From: Clostridium kluyveri
Lineage (GTDB): Bacteria; Bacillota; Clostridia; Clostridiales; Clostridiaceae
Assembly (NCBI RefSeq): GCF_001902295.1
Contig: NZ_CP018335.1
Location: forward strand, 372,001 to 436,000
Length of the DNA: 64,000 nucleotides
Direction: 5' to 3'
In this document: positions 53,726 through 62,006 of the stretch, in pieces
Layout: the number at the start of each line of letters is the position of its first letter
How positions within the stretch are numbered: the first letter of the stretch is position 1
The notes under the pieces: model-generated
Databases searched by the model: none
Seen by the model: the letters and a program-made list of their open reading frames with translations, nothing else
Told to the model about the DNA's origin: nothing
Translations under genes and position numbers: made by a program

Positions 53726-54200
53726 AGGTTGCCTCCATATGCTCTAACTTTATTTTTAATAATTTTCGTCCTTTTGCTAATCTGCTTTTTACAGTTCCTG
53801 CAGGTATTTTTAAGATCTGTTTAATTTCTTCTACGGTATATCCCTCTACATAATAAAGAACAATTGTAATACGAATGCGCTCTGGTAAATTCTTAATAGC
53901 CAAATATAATTCGCTATAATCTTTTTTATCATCAGCCTTTGCAGACTCAAAGTATTCTTCATAAGATACCTGTGAATATTCTTTCCGTTTTAAACTGTAA
54001 CATTCATTTATGAGTATTCTAATCAACCATGTTCTAAAATATTGCTCCTTCTTTAGTGTACCTAATTTGTTATATGCTTTTAAGATTGCTCCCTGAACGG
54101 CATCCTCACAATCTTGCTCATGAGTCAAAATTGATTTAGATACATGATATAAAGTGGAATTAGCCTTAAGAACATTATCTATAAATGTATCTTTATTCAA
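53718..54200 (-). CDS. ECF-type RNA polymerase sigma factor
   Basis: A 160-residue SigW/SigV-like factor. Region 2 has CEDAVQGAILKAYNKLGTLK and FRTWLIRILINECYSLKR; region 4 has IRITIVLYYVEGYTVEEIKQILKIPAGTVKSRLAKGRK, recognisable by VLYYVEGYTVEEI. It heads an operon with its putative anti-sigma partner. The upstream 288-bp region holds a neighbouring gene's terminator and no recognised autoregulatory promoter. Confidence 0.9.
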   Translation of the reverse strand: MNKDTFIDNVLKANSTLYHVSKSILTHEQDCEDAVQGAILKAYNKLGTLKKEQYFRTWLIRILINECYSLKRKEYSQVSYEEYFESAKADDKKDYSELYLAIKNLPERIRITIVLYYVEGYTVEEIKQILKIPAGTVKSRLAKGRKLLKIKLEHMEATYE

Positions 54201-54326
54201 TTGACTTTCCTACCTTTCCTTGCAAACTGCAGCGCTACTTTTTTGCTTTACACTAATTAGATGTATATATCCATCAAATGGTTCATTTAATTTTTGATTG
54301 AAATTAAATTTTTATAATTGACAATA

Positions 54327-54370
54327 AAAAACACTTAACAAATATATTCTATATGTTAAGCGTTTTTGAA
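54327..54370 (-). terminator. Terminator between lipoprotein and sigma genes
   Basis: AACACTTAACA (54330-54340) pairs with TGTTAAGCGTT (54354-54364) with one mismatch. On the minus strand the stem is followed by TTTTTTATTG, fitting termination of the lipoprotein transcript. Confidence 0.6.
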
Positions 54371-54450
54371 TAGACTATTATTTTTTTAGATATATTCCAT
54401 TCATGGTTATATGGCGACCTATTATAAGGATTTTCTATTATACTTTGCTC

Positions 54451-54484
54451 ATGAGCAAAACTCCATCTGAATCTAAAAATCACT
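54451..54484 (-). repeat. Partial second copy of the marR-MFS element
   Basis: On the minus strand, just past the lipoprotein stop, GTGATTTTTAGATTCAGATG and the following GGAGTTTTGCTCAT match the start of the element at 46211-46240 with a few substitutions. The second arm of the P1 helix and all of P2 are missing. Confidence 0.55.
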
Positions 54485-54488
54485 GGTA

Positions 54489-55655
54489 TTACCAACCAAT
54501 TAAGTTTTTTTCCTCTTGTGTTTTTATATTTACTGTCTTTGGCTTCTTTACATTTCCTCCATCTATTAAAATAAAGGAATCATTATCATACCAGCCAGCA
54601 GGATAATGGGATGTTTTTTTACTTGTATCATATTTGTAAATTTCAGAACTACCTATACTAGCTACTGTAATTTTATCATCATTATAAGACCTCATAAGAA
54701 TCCTATTTTTGTTTGGCGAAATATAATATAGTGGAAAATCCTCTAATTTATCTTGTACTTTAAATAGAATTTCTTTATTAGCTAATGTGTCAAATACATG
54801 AATTTCATTGTTATTTAGGAAGGTGAGCATATCTGTAGTATCAAATACTGGAATAGCATTTGAATTCATTGGTATTGAATATACTTTGCTAATTTGTCTT
54901 GTTTTTGGTACCAACTTCGAAACTTGATTTTTATCCATTAAATAACAGTTATCTGCACTATTTTTGTAGATGTATCCATCCCAGTTATCTAGCACTTTGT
55001 TCCAATTATTATCTGAATACTGATATAAACTATTATCAATTACACAAAGAATATATTTATCTTTAATATATACAATATTACAATTACGCTTAAACTTGCC
55101 ATTAGGCCTTTTTATTTTTTCACTTTTGTTGCTTTTTACATCATATATGTATATACTATCTAATCTATTACTGCTAAATATATACTTACCATTATCCCTT
55201 GACCAACAGCCCACTGCATTGTATCCACCTTTTTTAATAAGAGTTTTTAACTTTTTAGATTGTATATTATATATTTTTAATTGATCTTCATCTTTATTTT
55301 TATCAATTAAATCTTCATCTGCTCCATGAAAGTTAAATATAATATTTTTACAATCGGGACTAATGGTGTTAATAACTGTGGTACTTCCCTGTACTCTTGT
55401 GGCGTGTACTTTTTTGGAATCAAAAAGTTTTGTTATGTTTTTTTCCTTGACATCAATCAATAATCCGTCTGTAGGATTGTGCACAAATATTTTAGAGCCA
55501 TAAATGTCCTGAATAGTATAAGGCCAATTTGAAAAGTCATAACCTGTTTTGCTGTTACAGCCTACACATAAAACAATAATTAATAATTGCAAAATAAATA
55601 TAAATAGGATGTTTCTTAATGAAAATACTCTTTTTAAAATTGTTTTATCCATCAT
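54489..55655 (-). CDS. Lipoprotein with WD40/TolB-like beta-propeller
   Basis: A 388-residue protein from the ATG at 55655, six bases after AGGAGG (55662-55667). The frame is open 65 codons further upstream, but that stretch is the palindromic repeat. The signal peptide ends in a lipobox VLCVGC. The mature protein has repeated strand motifs with SPDCKNIIFNF, GCWSRDNGKYIFSSN and YISPNKNRILM, as in TolB-like propellers. A surface binding or sensing role is plausible. It is monocistronic. Confidence 0.75.
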   Translation of the reverse strand: MMDKTILKRVFSLRNILFIFILQLLIIVLCVGCNSKTGYDFSNWPYTIQDIYGSKIFVHNPTDGLLIDVKEKNITKLFDSKKVHATRVQGSTTVINTISPDCKNIIFNFHGADEDLIDKNKDEDQLKIYNIQSKKLKTLIKKGGYNAVGCWSRDNGKYIFSSNRLDSIYIYDVKSNKSEKIKRPNGKFKRNCNIVYIKDKYILCVIDNSLYQYSDNNWNKVLDNWDGYIYKNSADNCYLMDKNQVSKLVPKTRQISKVYSIPMNSNAIPVFDTTDMLTFLNNNEIHVFDTLANKEILFKVQDKLEDFPLYYISPNKNRILMRSYNDDKITVASIGSSEIYKYDTSKKTSHYPAGWYDNDSFILIDGGNVKKPKTVNIKTQEEKNLIGW

Positions 55656-55718
55656 ATTTAACCTCCTTTGGGCATAAACCCACATTATAACTTTAATAGG
55701 TTTCATATAAAATGTAAA

Positions 55719-55820
55719 CACAAAAAGCATGAAACGGTGTTTTTTTGACATGAAAAGCAGGTAAGGGGAATTAGAATGTTTTTCATGTATGAAATAAGCT
55801 ATTTTATGTTTTTTGAATTG
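55719..55820. repeat. Nested palindromic repeat, copy 2
   Basis: A diverged copy of the element at 48996-49098: CACAAAAAGCATGAAA at the left, paired CATGAAAA/TTTTCATG inside, TTTTATGTTTTTTG at the right. It lies upstream of the lipoprotein gene, with its promoter region. The right terminal repeat is more decayed than in copy 1. Confidence 0.6.
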
Positions 55821-55885
55821 CAGCATTATTTTTACAGGAATATAATGCAAATATATTTAAAAAGTAGTTTACGTATAGATTAAAA

Positions 55886-55925
55886 GTAACCGTAAAAAAA
55901 TTAACACCTATATTTAAAAAGTTTA
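55886..55925. repeat. 40-bp direct repeat, left boundary of the toxin island
   Basis: Begins GTAACCGTAAAAAAATTAAC. It matches 62007-62046 at 38 of 40 positions in the same orientation, 6.1 kb away. Together the copies bracket the whole minus-strand toxin/immunity block. The gap from 55926 to 56041 has a good AGGAGG site followed by a 6-codon frame and nothing else. Confidence 0.7.
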
Positions 55926-56041
55926 TTTTGCTAATATTACAGATATAAAATAGGAGGAAATCTGTAATGGGAATACAAAAGCATTAAAATAGAACTTGGC
56001 AGGGCCAATAATATATTCCTTTAGGAGAGCTTTCTTTACTA

Positions 56042-56401
56042 TCAGTAGTAATTAATGTAGTTCTTTTCAAGAATGTATTTATAGTATATGCAAAAATAAT
56101 CTCCATTTCCTATTCCATAGAATGGTATCATATGGGCATTCCAATTACCATTTCTCATTTCATGATTATATACATCTTCTATTGTATCATTTCCATTATT
56201 ATTTCCTTTTGATACATTATAAATATTCCCTGGAAATGACCATAATGACGTCAATTCAATAAAATATCTAAATTCATCACTAAATGAACAATTAAACTTA
56301 TTGCTTAATTCTTGCCACTCCTCAGCTGTTGGTTTGTCTAATATATCTGTTTCTTTTTCTAATATAGTTGATAATATAGATTCTATTTCATTGTATTCCA
56401 T
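56042..56401 (-). CDS. SMI1/KNR4 family protein, probably 3'-truncated (immunity protein)
   Basis: A 119-residue member of the SMI1/KNR4 superfamily, typical of immunity proteins against secreted polymorphic toxins. Family blocks are LPxEFRYFIE-like FSDEFRYFIELTSLWSFPGN and YGIGNGDYFCI. After FCI the sequence becomes unlike the family (YYKYILEKNYINYY) and stops, so the C-terminal third looks lost. AGAGGTG precedes the ATG. It lies next to the orphan nuclease tail, its presumed partner. Confidence 0.7.
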   Translation of the reverse strand: MEYNEIESILSTILEKETDILDKPTAEEWQELSNKFNCSFSDEFRYFIELTSLWSFPGNIYNVSKGNNNGNDTIEDVYNHEMRNGNWNAHMIPFYGIGNGDYFCIYYKYILEKNYINYY

Positions 56402-56426
56402 CCGCTATCACCTCTATTTTTTATTT

Positions 56427-56866
56427 TTATATACTCTCTCCTGGTAATATATATTCACTACCACGTTTCTTCCAATACTCCCTTATTTCTTTAGCTCTTT
56501 GAGCTGGAGTAAGTTCCTGACGGTTCGGTATGTCTAGTATGATTTCCACCACGTCTATGAGTATACTCCTCTAAATCATCTAATATTCCACCATTCTCTA
56601 CTGATTTTTGTCTTCTATGATGAGTCTTCTATATTTCTATCTTCATGAGTAGCTTTAGCTGTTGGCCCTCTACCTTTTCTCATTCTTTCAATTTTCTCTA
56701 TTGTTTTAGGTCCATATCTTACTTGTGGTGCTGTAAAATCTGGGTCTGGATTAGGATAATTTGATAGACTCATAGGTTTAGTTGGGGCATATATTCTACT
56801 ACCAGGGTTAGTCTCCCCCCTTGGGGTTGAAACTGTAGCTACAAAAATAAATGGTAGCAACATCAT
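56427..56866 (-). pseudogene. Decayed C-terminal part of a secreted toxin (HHxxQ / HNH-like nuclease tail)
   Basis: Three minus-strand frames must be joined. One reads NPGSRIYAPTKPMSLSNYPN and KGRGPTAKATHEDRNIE, the next HHRRQKSVENGGILDDLEEY and THRRGGNHTRH, and the last NRQELTPAQRAKEIREYWKK before its stop at 56427. The joined sequence resembles the C-terminal nuclease domains of polymorphic toxins. At least two small indels interrupt it, and no N-terminal delivery domain is attached. The apparent ATG at 56866 is not a genuine start. Confidence 0.6.
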
Positions 56867-56911
56867 TTACCTGTTACTACCATTTTAGCATTAATTCTGT
56901 TTTTGCTCATC

Positions 56912-56945
56912 TGCTCACTGCATAATGATAATTATGCAGTGAGCA
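56912..56945. repeat. Palindrome between toxin cassettes
   Basis: Perfect 15-bp arms (56912-56926, 56931-56945) around GATA. Its core GCATAATGATAATTATGCAG recurs with one change at 59340-59360, and part of it at 57013-57022. No T tract of note follows on either strand. Confidence 0.65.
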
Positions 56946-57068
56946 CAATATTATTTTTATGGTCTTAATTTATTAAATCATATAGCATACTTATGCCTAG
57001 CATCTATTCTAATTATTATGCAGTTAGAATGATTTGTTTTTTGCAGTAAGTCTATGAGTGACAATCTC

Positions 57069-57575
57069 TTATTCTTGAGGTTCATGCAACATCAATATTA
57101 ATTCTGTAAAAGTGTCACATAAATAACTTATCGCTGACTCCGTATCATTAAATGCTTTTTCATGTTCCCAAAATACTACTACTGGCTGCTCATTGCTTCT
57201 ATAATCAAAACATATCATATTCCCAAATGGGTCTTCTGCAAACGGGATTACTCTTCCAATTAGCCTATCCTTTATATCATTATAGGTATCTATAATGTTA
57301 CTGTAATCTTCTTCATCAAAGCTTAAGAGATTATTAAATACTTCCTCATTATCATTGAAATTGAATCTATTTGGCTTCGGATATCCACTATCATTTTTCA
57401 TTGCAATTTCAATATAATCTTTAGGGAATTTCACACCCAATATACTTTCTACATTTGAGATAGTTGTAATTTCAACATTATCATTTTCAATTGCATCTAT
57501 AACATTCACTATATTAGAAGACACTAAGTGTAAAAGGCCACAAATCCCATGCAACAGCCATTTGGGAAAAATCAA
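57069..57575 (-). CDS. SMI1/KNR4 family immunity-like protein
   Basis: A 168-residue frame with a recognisable SMI1/KNR4 domain: VESILGVKFPKDYIEIAMKN, PFAEDPFGNMICFDYRS and VVFWEHEK. The first 30 residues (MIFPKWLLHGICGLLHLVS) do not resemble the family and no ribosome site precedes the ATG, so the 5' end may have been replaced by recombination. A GTG within SNIVNVIDAIE is an alternative start. It is thought to neutralise a cognate toxin, which here is missing or decayed. Confidence 0.72.
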   Translation of the reverse strand: MIFPKWLLHGICGLLHLVSSNIVNVIDAIENDNVEITTISNVESILGVKFPKDYIEIAMKNDSGYPKPNRFNFNDNEEVFNNLLSFDEEDYSNIIDTYNDIKDRLIGRVIPFAEDPFGNMICFDYRSNEQPVVVFWEHEKAFNDTESAISYLCDTFTELILMLHEPQE

Positions 57576-57591
57576 GTGCTTAAATGCCTAT

Positions 57592-57891
57592 TTATGAAGG
57601 GTTATGTTTGTGTGCATAAGCTCTATTATTAAGATATTCGCTTATTTTCTTGTTATATTCCAATTCCTCTATATCTTGAAATCCTGAAAAACAAACTTCT
57701 TCAATCTGCTCATGATTAAATAATATTGAACTTTCAGGCCTCAAATTTCCTTCTGGATATAAACAGGCACAATAATCCCATCGATTTTTATCTTTGCCTT
57801 CTAATTGTATTTGTAACCTTCCTGTTATCATTAATTTTTTGTCACTATCTTTTAGCAATACAACTGAACCTATTGGTAGCAATGTTTTCAT
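57592..57891 (-). CDS. DUF4176 protein (type VII secretion accessory family)
   Basis: A 99-residue protein matching DUF4176: LPIGSVVLLKDSDKKLMITGR at the N-terminus, DYCACLYPEGN and FNHEQIEEVCFSGF. These small proteins occur with LXG toxins and type VIIb secretion loci, where they are thought to act as adaptors or chaperone-like partners. AAGGAGAAAT precedes the ATG. It lies 14 bp after a small membrane protein gene. Confidence 0.83.
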   Translation of the reverse strand: MKTLLPIGSVVLLKDSDKKLMITGRLQIQLEGKDKNRWDYCACLYPEGNLRPESSILFNHEQIEEVCFSGFQDIEELEYNKKISEYLNNRAYAHKHNPS

Positions 57892-57905
57892 AGTTAATTT
57901 CTCCT

Positions 57906-58190
57906 TTATTTTCTCAAAAAACTAAATAATTTTTCCCATATAGGTAATATAAAATTTTTAAATACTAGTATAAAAACATAAATTACAATAAAAAGTATAG
58001 TTCCTGCAAGAAGTGTTGCTCCTAAAATAGCTAATATTAATAAACTGTATTCACTAATGGTTGATATACTCATGGTATTAAATAATGATTGTTTAACATA
58101 ATTGATTCTTATAATATATTGTATAAATACAATAACCAAGCAGCCTATATATAATTTATTGGATATCATTCTTTTTATTAAATTTTTCAT
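57906..58190 (-). CDS. Small two- or three-helix membrane protein
   Basis: A 94-residue protein with hydrophobic segments at about residues 13-28, 47-75 (two closely spaced helices) and a basic C-terminus. I do not recognise a family. Position between DUF4176 and the zinc-ribbon frame, and next to a toxin remnant ending in a hydrophobic segment, suggests an immunity protein for a membrane-acting toxin (inference). The ATG lies 5 bp after the zinc-ribbon stop. Confidence 0.6.
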   Translation of the reverse strand: MKNLIKRMISNKLYIGCLVIVFIQYIIRINYVKQSLFNTMSISTISEYSLLILAILGATLLAGTILFIVIYVFILVFKNFILPIWEKLFSFLRK

Positions 58191-58195
58191 ACTTG

Positions 58196-58423
58196 TTAAT
58201 TTCCCTCCACTAACTCTTCTAAAGAATATTTTTTATTACAATTGGAGCAATAATAAAAAATTTTAACTTCGTATGCATCACCAAAACATAAACCTTCAAC
58301 TGGACTTCTAAACTTTTTCTCTCCAATATACTTTTCCTCGGTTACTCTCTTCATTTTTCTTCCACAGATTTTACAAATTTTTTTCTTAAATAAAAAAAAC
58401 TTTAATTCTTTAAATCCAAATGA
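58196..58423 (-). CDS. Small zinc-ribbon protein, start disrupted
   Basis: A 75-codon open frame with two CxxC knuckles (KKKICKICGRKMKR and YYCSNCNKKYSL), so a zinc ribbon is clear. The frame has no start codon before the first knuckle: an ATG stands one base out of frame just upstream (ATG-A-TCA), suggesting a single-base insertion after the start. The ATG within GRKMKR would give a 52-residue product lacking the first knuckle. It may be a pseudogene. The function is unknown; it belongs to the toxin island. Confidence 0.5.
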   Translation of the reverse strand, partial: SFGFKELKFFLFKKKICKICGRKMKRVTEEKYIGEKKFRSPVEGLCFGDAYEVKIFYYCSNCNKKYSLEELVEGN

Positions 58424-58458
58424 TCATTCCTTTATGTCTCCCAAGAATAATTACCCCC

Positions 58459-59225
58459 TTAATCTGCAAACCCTACCGATACTGAGAGACCTATTCCCAA
58501 AAGTGCAGCAGCGCTTGCTGATACCTTAAGCTTACCATTATCTATTCCAGCTTCAGCAGTTCCCCCAATTGCTCCTAAATGTCCCTCTTCTTCAACACTT
58601 ATTTCTAGACCAAGTATTTTAAACTTTTGTTCAGCTTTTGCCGAATGAAGTGTTGCTATAGCTCCTGCCTTTCCCTTACAATTTAATTTTCCAGTCACCT
58701 CATCTTTTCCCATTTCTATACCCAATTCTGCTTTTCCACTATAAGCAGCTGTAGATATCTTTCCTTCCATTCCTAAATCTTTATCTCCACCTTGCATTTT
58801 CCCAGATAACTCTACTGTTTTAAATGATCCTTCCACTCCAAGATTAAGTTTTGGTGAAAAGTCTTTTTTAATTTTATTTCCATTTTTTCTATATTATTTC
58901 TTATACTCAAATAAACCTACTTTAGCTTGTTTATCTGCATCTAATTCTAAAGCAGTTATTTTTGCACTAAATAAACTTTTGTCATCACCAGCTATATATT
59001 CATCTATAACTGTTTTTGAATCATCTTTGGGCTTATTTTTAGATTGTATATTATCTTTTAATTTTAATTTATTATATTAATCTCCTAAAACAATTTTTGC
59101 ATATTCTAGTATTTGCTTTTCTTCTGCTGTTAACTCTCCTGGATTCTTTAGCATTAACTGTATTACTTTATTCTTATCTACTTGTCCATTTGTGTTTTGA
59201 AATTCTGTACTAATTCATTTTTCAT
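58459..59225 (-). pseudogene. Decayed second LXG-type toxin gene
   Basis: Fragments on the minus strand include NGQVDKNKVIQLMLKNPGEL, almost identical to residues 232-252 of the intact toxin upstream. After a stop come DDSKTVIDEYIAGDDKSLFS and KVGLFEYKK, then another stop, and a 125-residue Ala/Gly-rich tail (GKAELGIEMGKDEV, VSASAAALLGIGLSVSVGF). The frames are interrupted by at least one shift and two in-frame stops. The tail type is common just before or within toxin domains of this class. It is evidently a former toxin gene reduced to a donor cassette. Confidence 0.7.
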
Positions 59226-59338
59226 ACTTATTTGCTCCTTTCATTGTTTTAGGCATAGAAAAAAGGATAACGCCTTTTTGTCAGCGTTAACGTCGATTGT
59301 TTCTACCATGTATTTAGTTTTACTTTTGCTACAACTAA

Positions 59339-59360
59339 CTGCATTATGATAATTATGCAG
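59339..59360. repeat. Palindrome between toxin cassettes, second copy
   Basis: CTGCAT...ATGCAG ends enclose an AT-rich centre; the core matches the palindrome at 56912-56945 with one substitution. It lies in the 240-bp gap between the intact toxin's neighbour gene and the decayed toxin. Confidence 0.5.
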
Positions 59361-59463
59361 CATTTTCACTTATAGCCTTGTATAGTTTTACTATTATCCT
59401 ATAGAATTATTTTTTTTGCAGTTAATATAATCATAATTTTGTAGTAAGATTATAATCTAGATG

Positions 59464-59904
59464 TTAAAACTTTTTTAAATTATTCATTCCTTTAATAAAA
59501 TTCAAAATAGAATCTTTGCTCAACATCAAATTACTTAAGTACAGTAGAAAATCAAATTCATCCTCATCATCACCAAAAGTTAACACGAATGGACTTATAT
59601 ATGGTTTATATGTAATATCACATACAACCTTATCCTTTATTTTAACTTGAAAGTTACGTTTTCCATCATCTATTCTCGCATTTGTACAGATTATCTCATC
59701 AGGATTTGTCTCATATTTATTATCATTATATAGAAAAAAGAATTTATCTGCATCAACATAAATACCTAACAATTGTCCATCTTCACTAAATCCTCCTACC
59801 CCTTGCCTAGCTAACTGTGTTTTATCTTTTTCAACTATTGAATATCCAGTAGATTCTAATATAATATATGTCCTCGTCTTAGAGTAATTATTTAATATTA
59901 TCAA
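59464..59904 (-). CDS. Hypothetical protein directly after the LXG toxin (candidate immunity)
   Basis: A 146-residue protein that I do not recognise. It is acidic, beta-rich in its first half (YIILESTGYSIVEKDKTQLA) and ends with a helix (LSKDSILNFIKGMNNLKKF). It starts 11 bp after the toxin stop with an AGGAGGG site, the standard position of the cognate immunity gene in type VII toxin loci. Immunity function is therefore inferred from context alone. Confidence 0.65.
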   Translation of the reverse strand: MIILNNYSKTRTYIILESTGYSIVEKDKTQLARQGVGGFSEDGQLLGIYVDADKFFFLYNDNKYETNPDEIICTNARIDDGKRNFQVKIKDKVVCDITYKPYISPFVLTFGDDEDEFDFLLYLSNLMLSKDSILNFIKGMNNLKKF

Positions 59905-59915
59905 AGTTATCCCTC

Positions 59916-61841
59916 CTAATGCACTAATCCTAATAGTGTATTTATTACATCATCATCACTTTCCAATTGCTTAGATGCTTCAAGGTAATCTGCTCTTGTT
60001 TTCTGTTGTGTTTTTGCCCAATCAACATCTGTAAAATCATATTCTGATCTATCATATTCAGTACCTTTATTTGGTAAATATCCATATGCTCCATTATCAT
60101 CAGCATATATCTGTTTAAGTACATCAGGTTTTACATTTTCTAAATGTATTCCTTCACCTGTTTTACCTACTCCAGCTTCAGCCGCTCCCTCAATTATTTT
60201 TTTAGCCTCATTAGACACATTATCTTCAATTTTAGAAAACTTAAATAAATCTTCTGAAGCATTTATTGTTCCCATTCCATTTGGTAATGCAAATTGATGT
60301 TGTCCATATAATACTGACCTTATGTATTGTGTCATATTTTCAGCTTTATTTCCCGGTGTTTTTATATTTCCTATTGTCTTCATATCTGGAATTTTTAAAT
60401 CTTCACCTATGGATAATTTTTCATGAATTGGAATCTTACCCTTTGATAGAGCTTTTCCACCACGAGTTATCCCAATTAAATTTATTGTACTTTCAGTCCA
60501 CTTTTCTGCATCATCCAATGACATGTCTGGATTTAAGAAGAAATCTTTTATTTTATTTATATCTCCTGTTGTCTTTATATCTTCCCATATTCCTTTTGGA
60601 ATGTTTTTTATTATATTATATGCATTATCCCCTGCATAATATAATTCTTGTGCATTTTTCGCTAGTGCTTTTTTATAAGTTTCATCATTATCCATTCCAT
60701 TTGTTCCAAAAATTCTATCCAATTCTATTTTTGCAACATTGGTTAATTCACCACCAAATTCTCCTGCTGATTTTATCAGTTCAAGTAGAGCTTTTACGAA
60801 ATTGATGCCACCAGATGTTATAGCTTCTCCTCTAATTGTTAAATACTTTACCAGAGGATAATACTCACTACTTTTTATAACCTTTCCGAAATCACTTTTA
60901 CTAACACTACTATTTAAATATTTAAAAGAATCTACAGGGTCATTTATTAAATCTTTCTTTATCTTTAAACAACCTTCAATTAAATCTTTTATCTTTGATA
61001 CAAGTTCTTCATTTTTCTTCTGTTTTAGCACTTGTTCTTTTAATTCATCATATTCATCTTTACTTAATACTTTTTCTACATATGATAATATCTCTTTTTC
61101 TCCATTAGTCAAGTAATTTGGATTTTTTAGCATTAATTGTATTACTTTATTCTTATCTACTTGTCCATTTTCTGAAATAGCAGAAACACTCCTGAATTCA
61201 GATATTCCTACAGTTATTCCTGATATTTTTGAAAATACTGAGCATATATTTTCTTCCATATCTCTTACACCATTACAATATTCATTAAATGAATCATTGA
61301 ATTCTGTCAAACTTGTTGTTTGATTTTTAAGTGAATTTTGTAAATTCAAAACATCATCTGCAATTGGGAATGATGTAAAGCTTAAACTATTTGCTAAGTT
61401 TAATATTTCTTCAAATTTAGAGTTCATCTTTTTATAATTATCTATACATTCACTAACATTATTATTTATTTGAAATTGCCCTCCATATTGGAGTGAAATA
61501 ATTCCTGTATCATCATTTGTAAGGGCTGTCCCACCCCCACTTCTTTTTATGCAGTTTACAAAATCCTCACTTTGCTTTTTTAATCTAACTGCCCTTGGCT
61601 TTTCTTCATTTTCTAAAGCATTTTTCACGTACTTTATATCTTCTATTAAATTTGTATAAAACTCCTGATTTTTAATATGCTTTTCCATAAATTTATCTTT
61701 TGCTTCACCTGACCATCCAGCTTCAGTAAGCTCTGCGATAGTTTTATTTATATTTTCTTTTTGTTCTTCTAATGTCTTTATAATGTTTTCATATTCATTT
61801 ATTGTATTAGTTAATTCACCAATATCTAATTTAAAATCCAT
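59916..61841 (-). CDS. Type VIIb-secreted WXG/LXG-type toxin
   Basis: A 641-residue protein. The N-terminal helical domain (about 1-210) has the LXG/WXG100-like hairpin with AGWSGEAKDKF at residues 42-52, the signature for export by type VII secretion. A linker has NGQVDKNKVIQLMLKNPN, found again in the decayed paralogue. The C-terminal 130 residues form the presumed toxin domain, with QFALPNGMGTINASED, GAYGYLPNKGTEYDRSEYDF and a short helical end. I cannot assign its activity. It is divergent from esxA. Confidence 0.8.
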   Translation of the reverse strand: MDFKLDIGELTNTINEYENIIKTLEEQKENINKTIAELTEAGWSGEAKDKFMEKHIKNQEFYTNLIEDIKYVKNALENEEKPRAVRLKKQSEDFVNCIKRSGGGTALTNDDTGIISLQYGGQFQINNNVSECIDNYKKMNSKFEEILNLANSLSFTSFPIADDVLNLQNSLKNQTTSLTEFNDSFNEYCNGVRDMEENICSVFSKISGITVGISEFRSVSAISENGQVDKNKVIQLMLKNPNYLTNGEKEILSYVEKVLSKDEYDELKEQVLKQKKNEELVSKIKDLIEGCLKIKKDLINDPVDSFKYLNSSVSKSDFGKVIKSSEYYPLVKYLTIRGEAITSGGINFVKALLELIKSAGEFGGELTNVAKIELDRIFGTNGMDNDETYKKALAKNAQELYYAGDNAYNIIKNIPKGIWEDIKTTGDINKIKDFFLNPDMSLDDAEKWTESTINLIGITRGGKALSKGKIPIHEKLSIGEDLKIPDMKTIGNIKTPGNKAENMTQYIRSVLYGQHQFALPNGMGTINASEDLFKFSKIEDNVSNEAKKIIEGAAEAGVGKTGEGIHLENVKPDVLKQIYADDNGAYGYLPNKGTEYDRSEYDFTDVDWAKTQQKTRADYLEASKQLESDDDVINTLLGLVH

Positions 61842-62006
61842 TTATTTTCTCCCATGTACTAATTTGCTTTATTGCATTTTTATATTAATGCAATTGACCA
61901 TATATATCTAATTTTTACATTAATATTTATATACTTCCTTTATTTTAATGTTTTCGTACATGCGTGTGAATATTGTTTTATTCTTCCTTGATGCTGTAAA
62001 ATATTT

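Noticed and set aside
55656..55850. 65-codon N-terminal extension of the lipoprotein
   Set aside because: It translates the palindromic repeat, and AGGAGG plus a lipoprotein signal peptide define the start at 55655.
60266..60805. A 179-codon plus-strand open frame inside the toxin gene
   Set aside because: It is antisense to the LXG toxin, has the Leu/Phe/His/Tyr-rich composition of a complement of helical coding DNA, and lacks a ribosome site.
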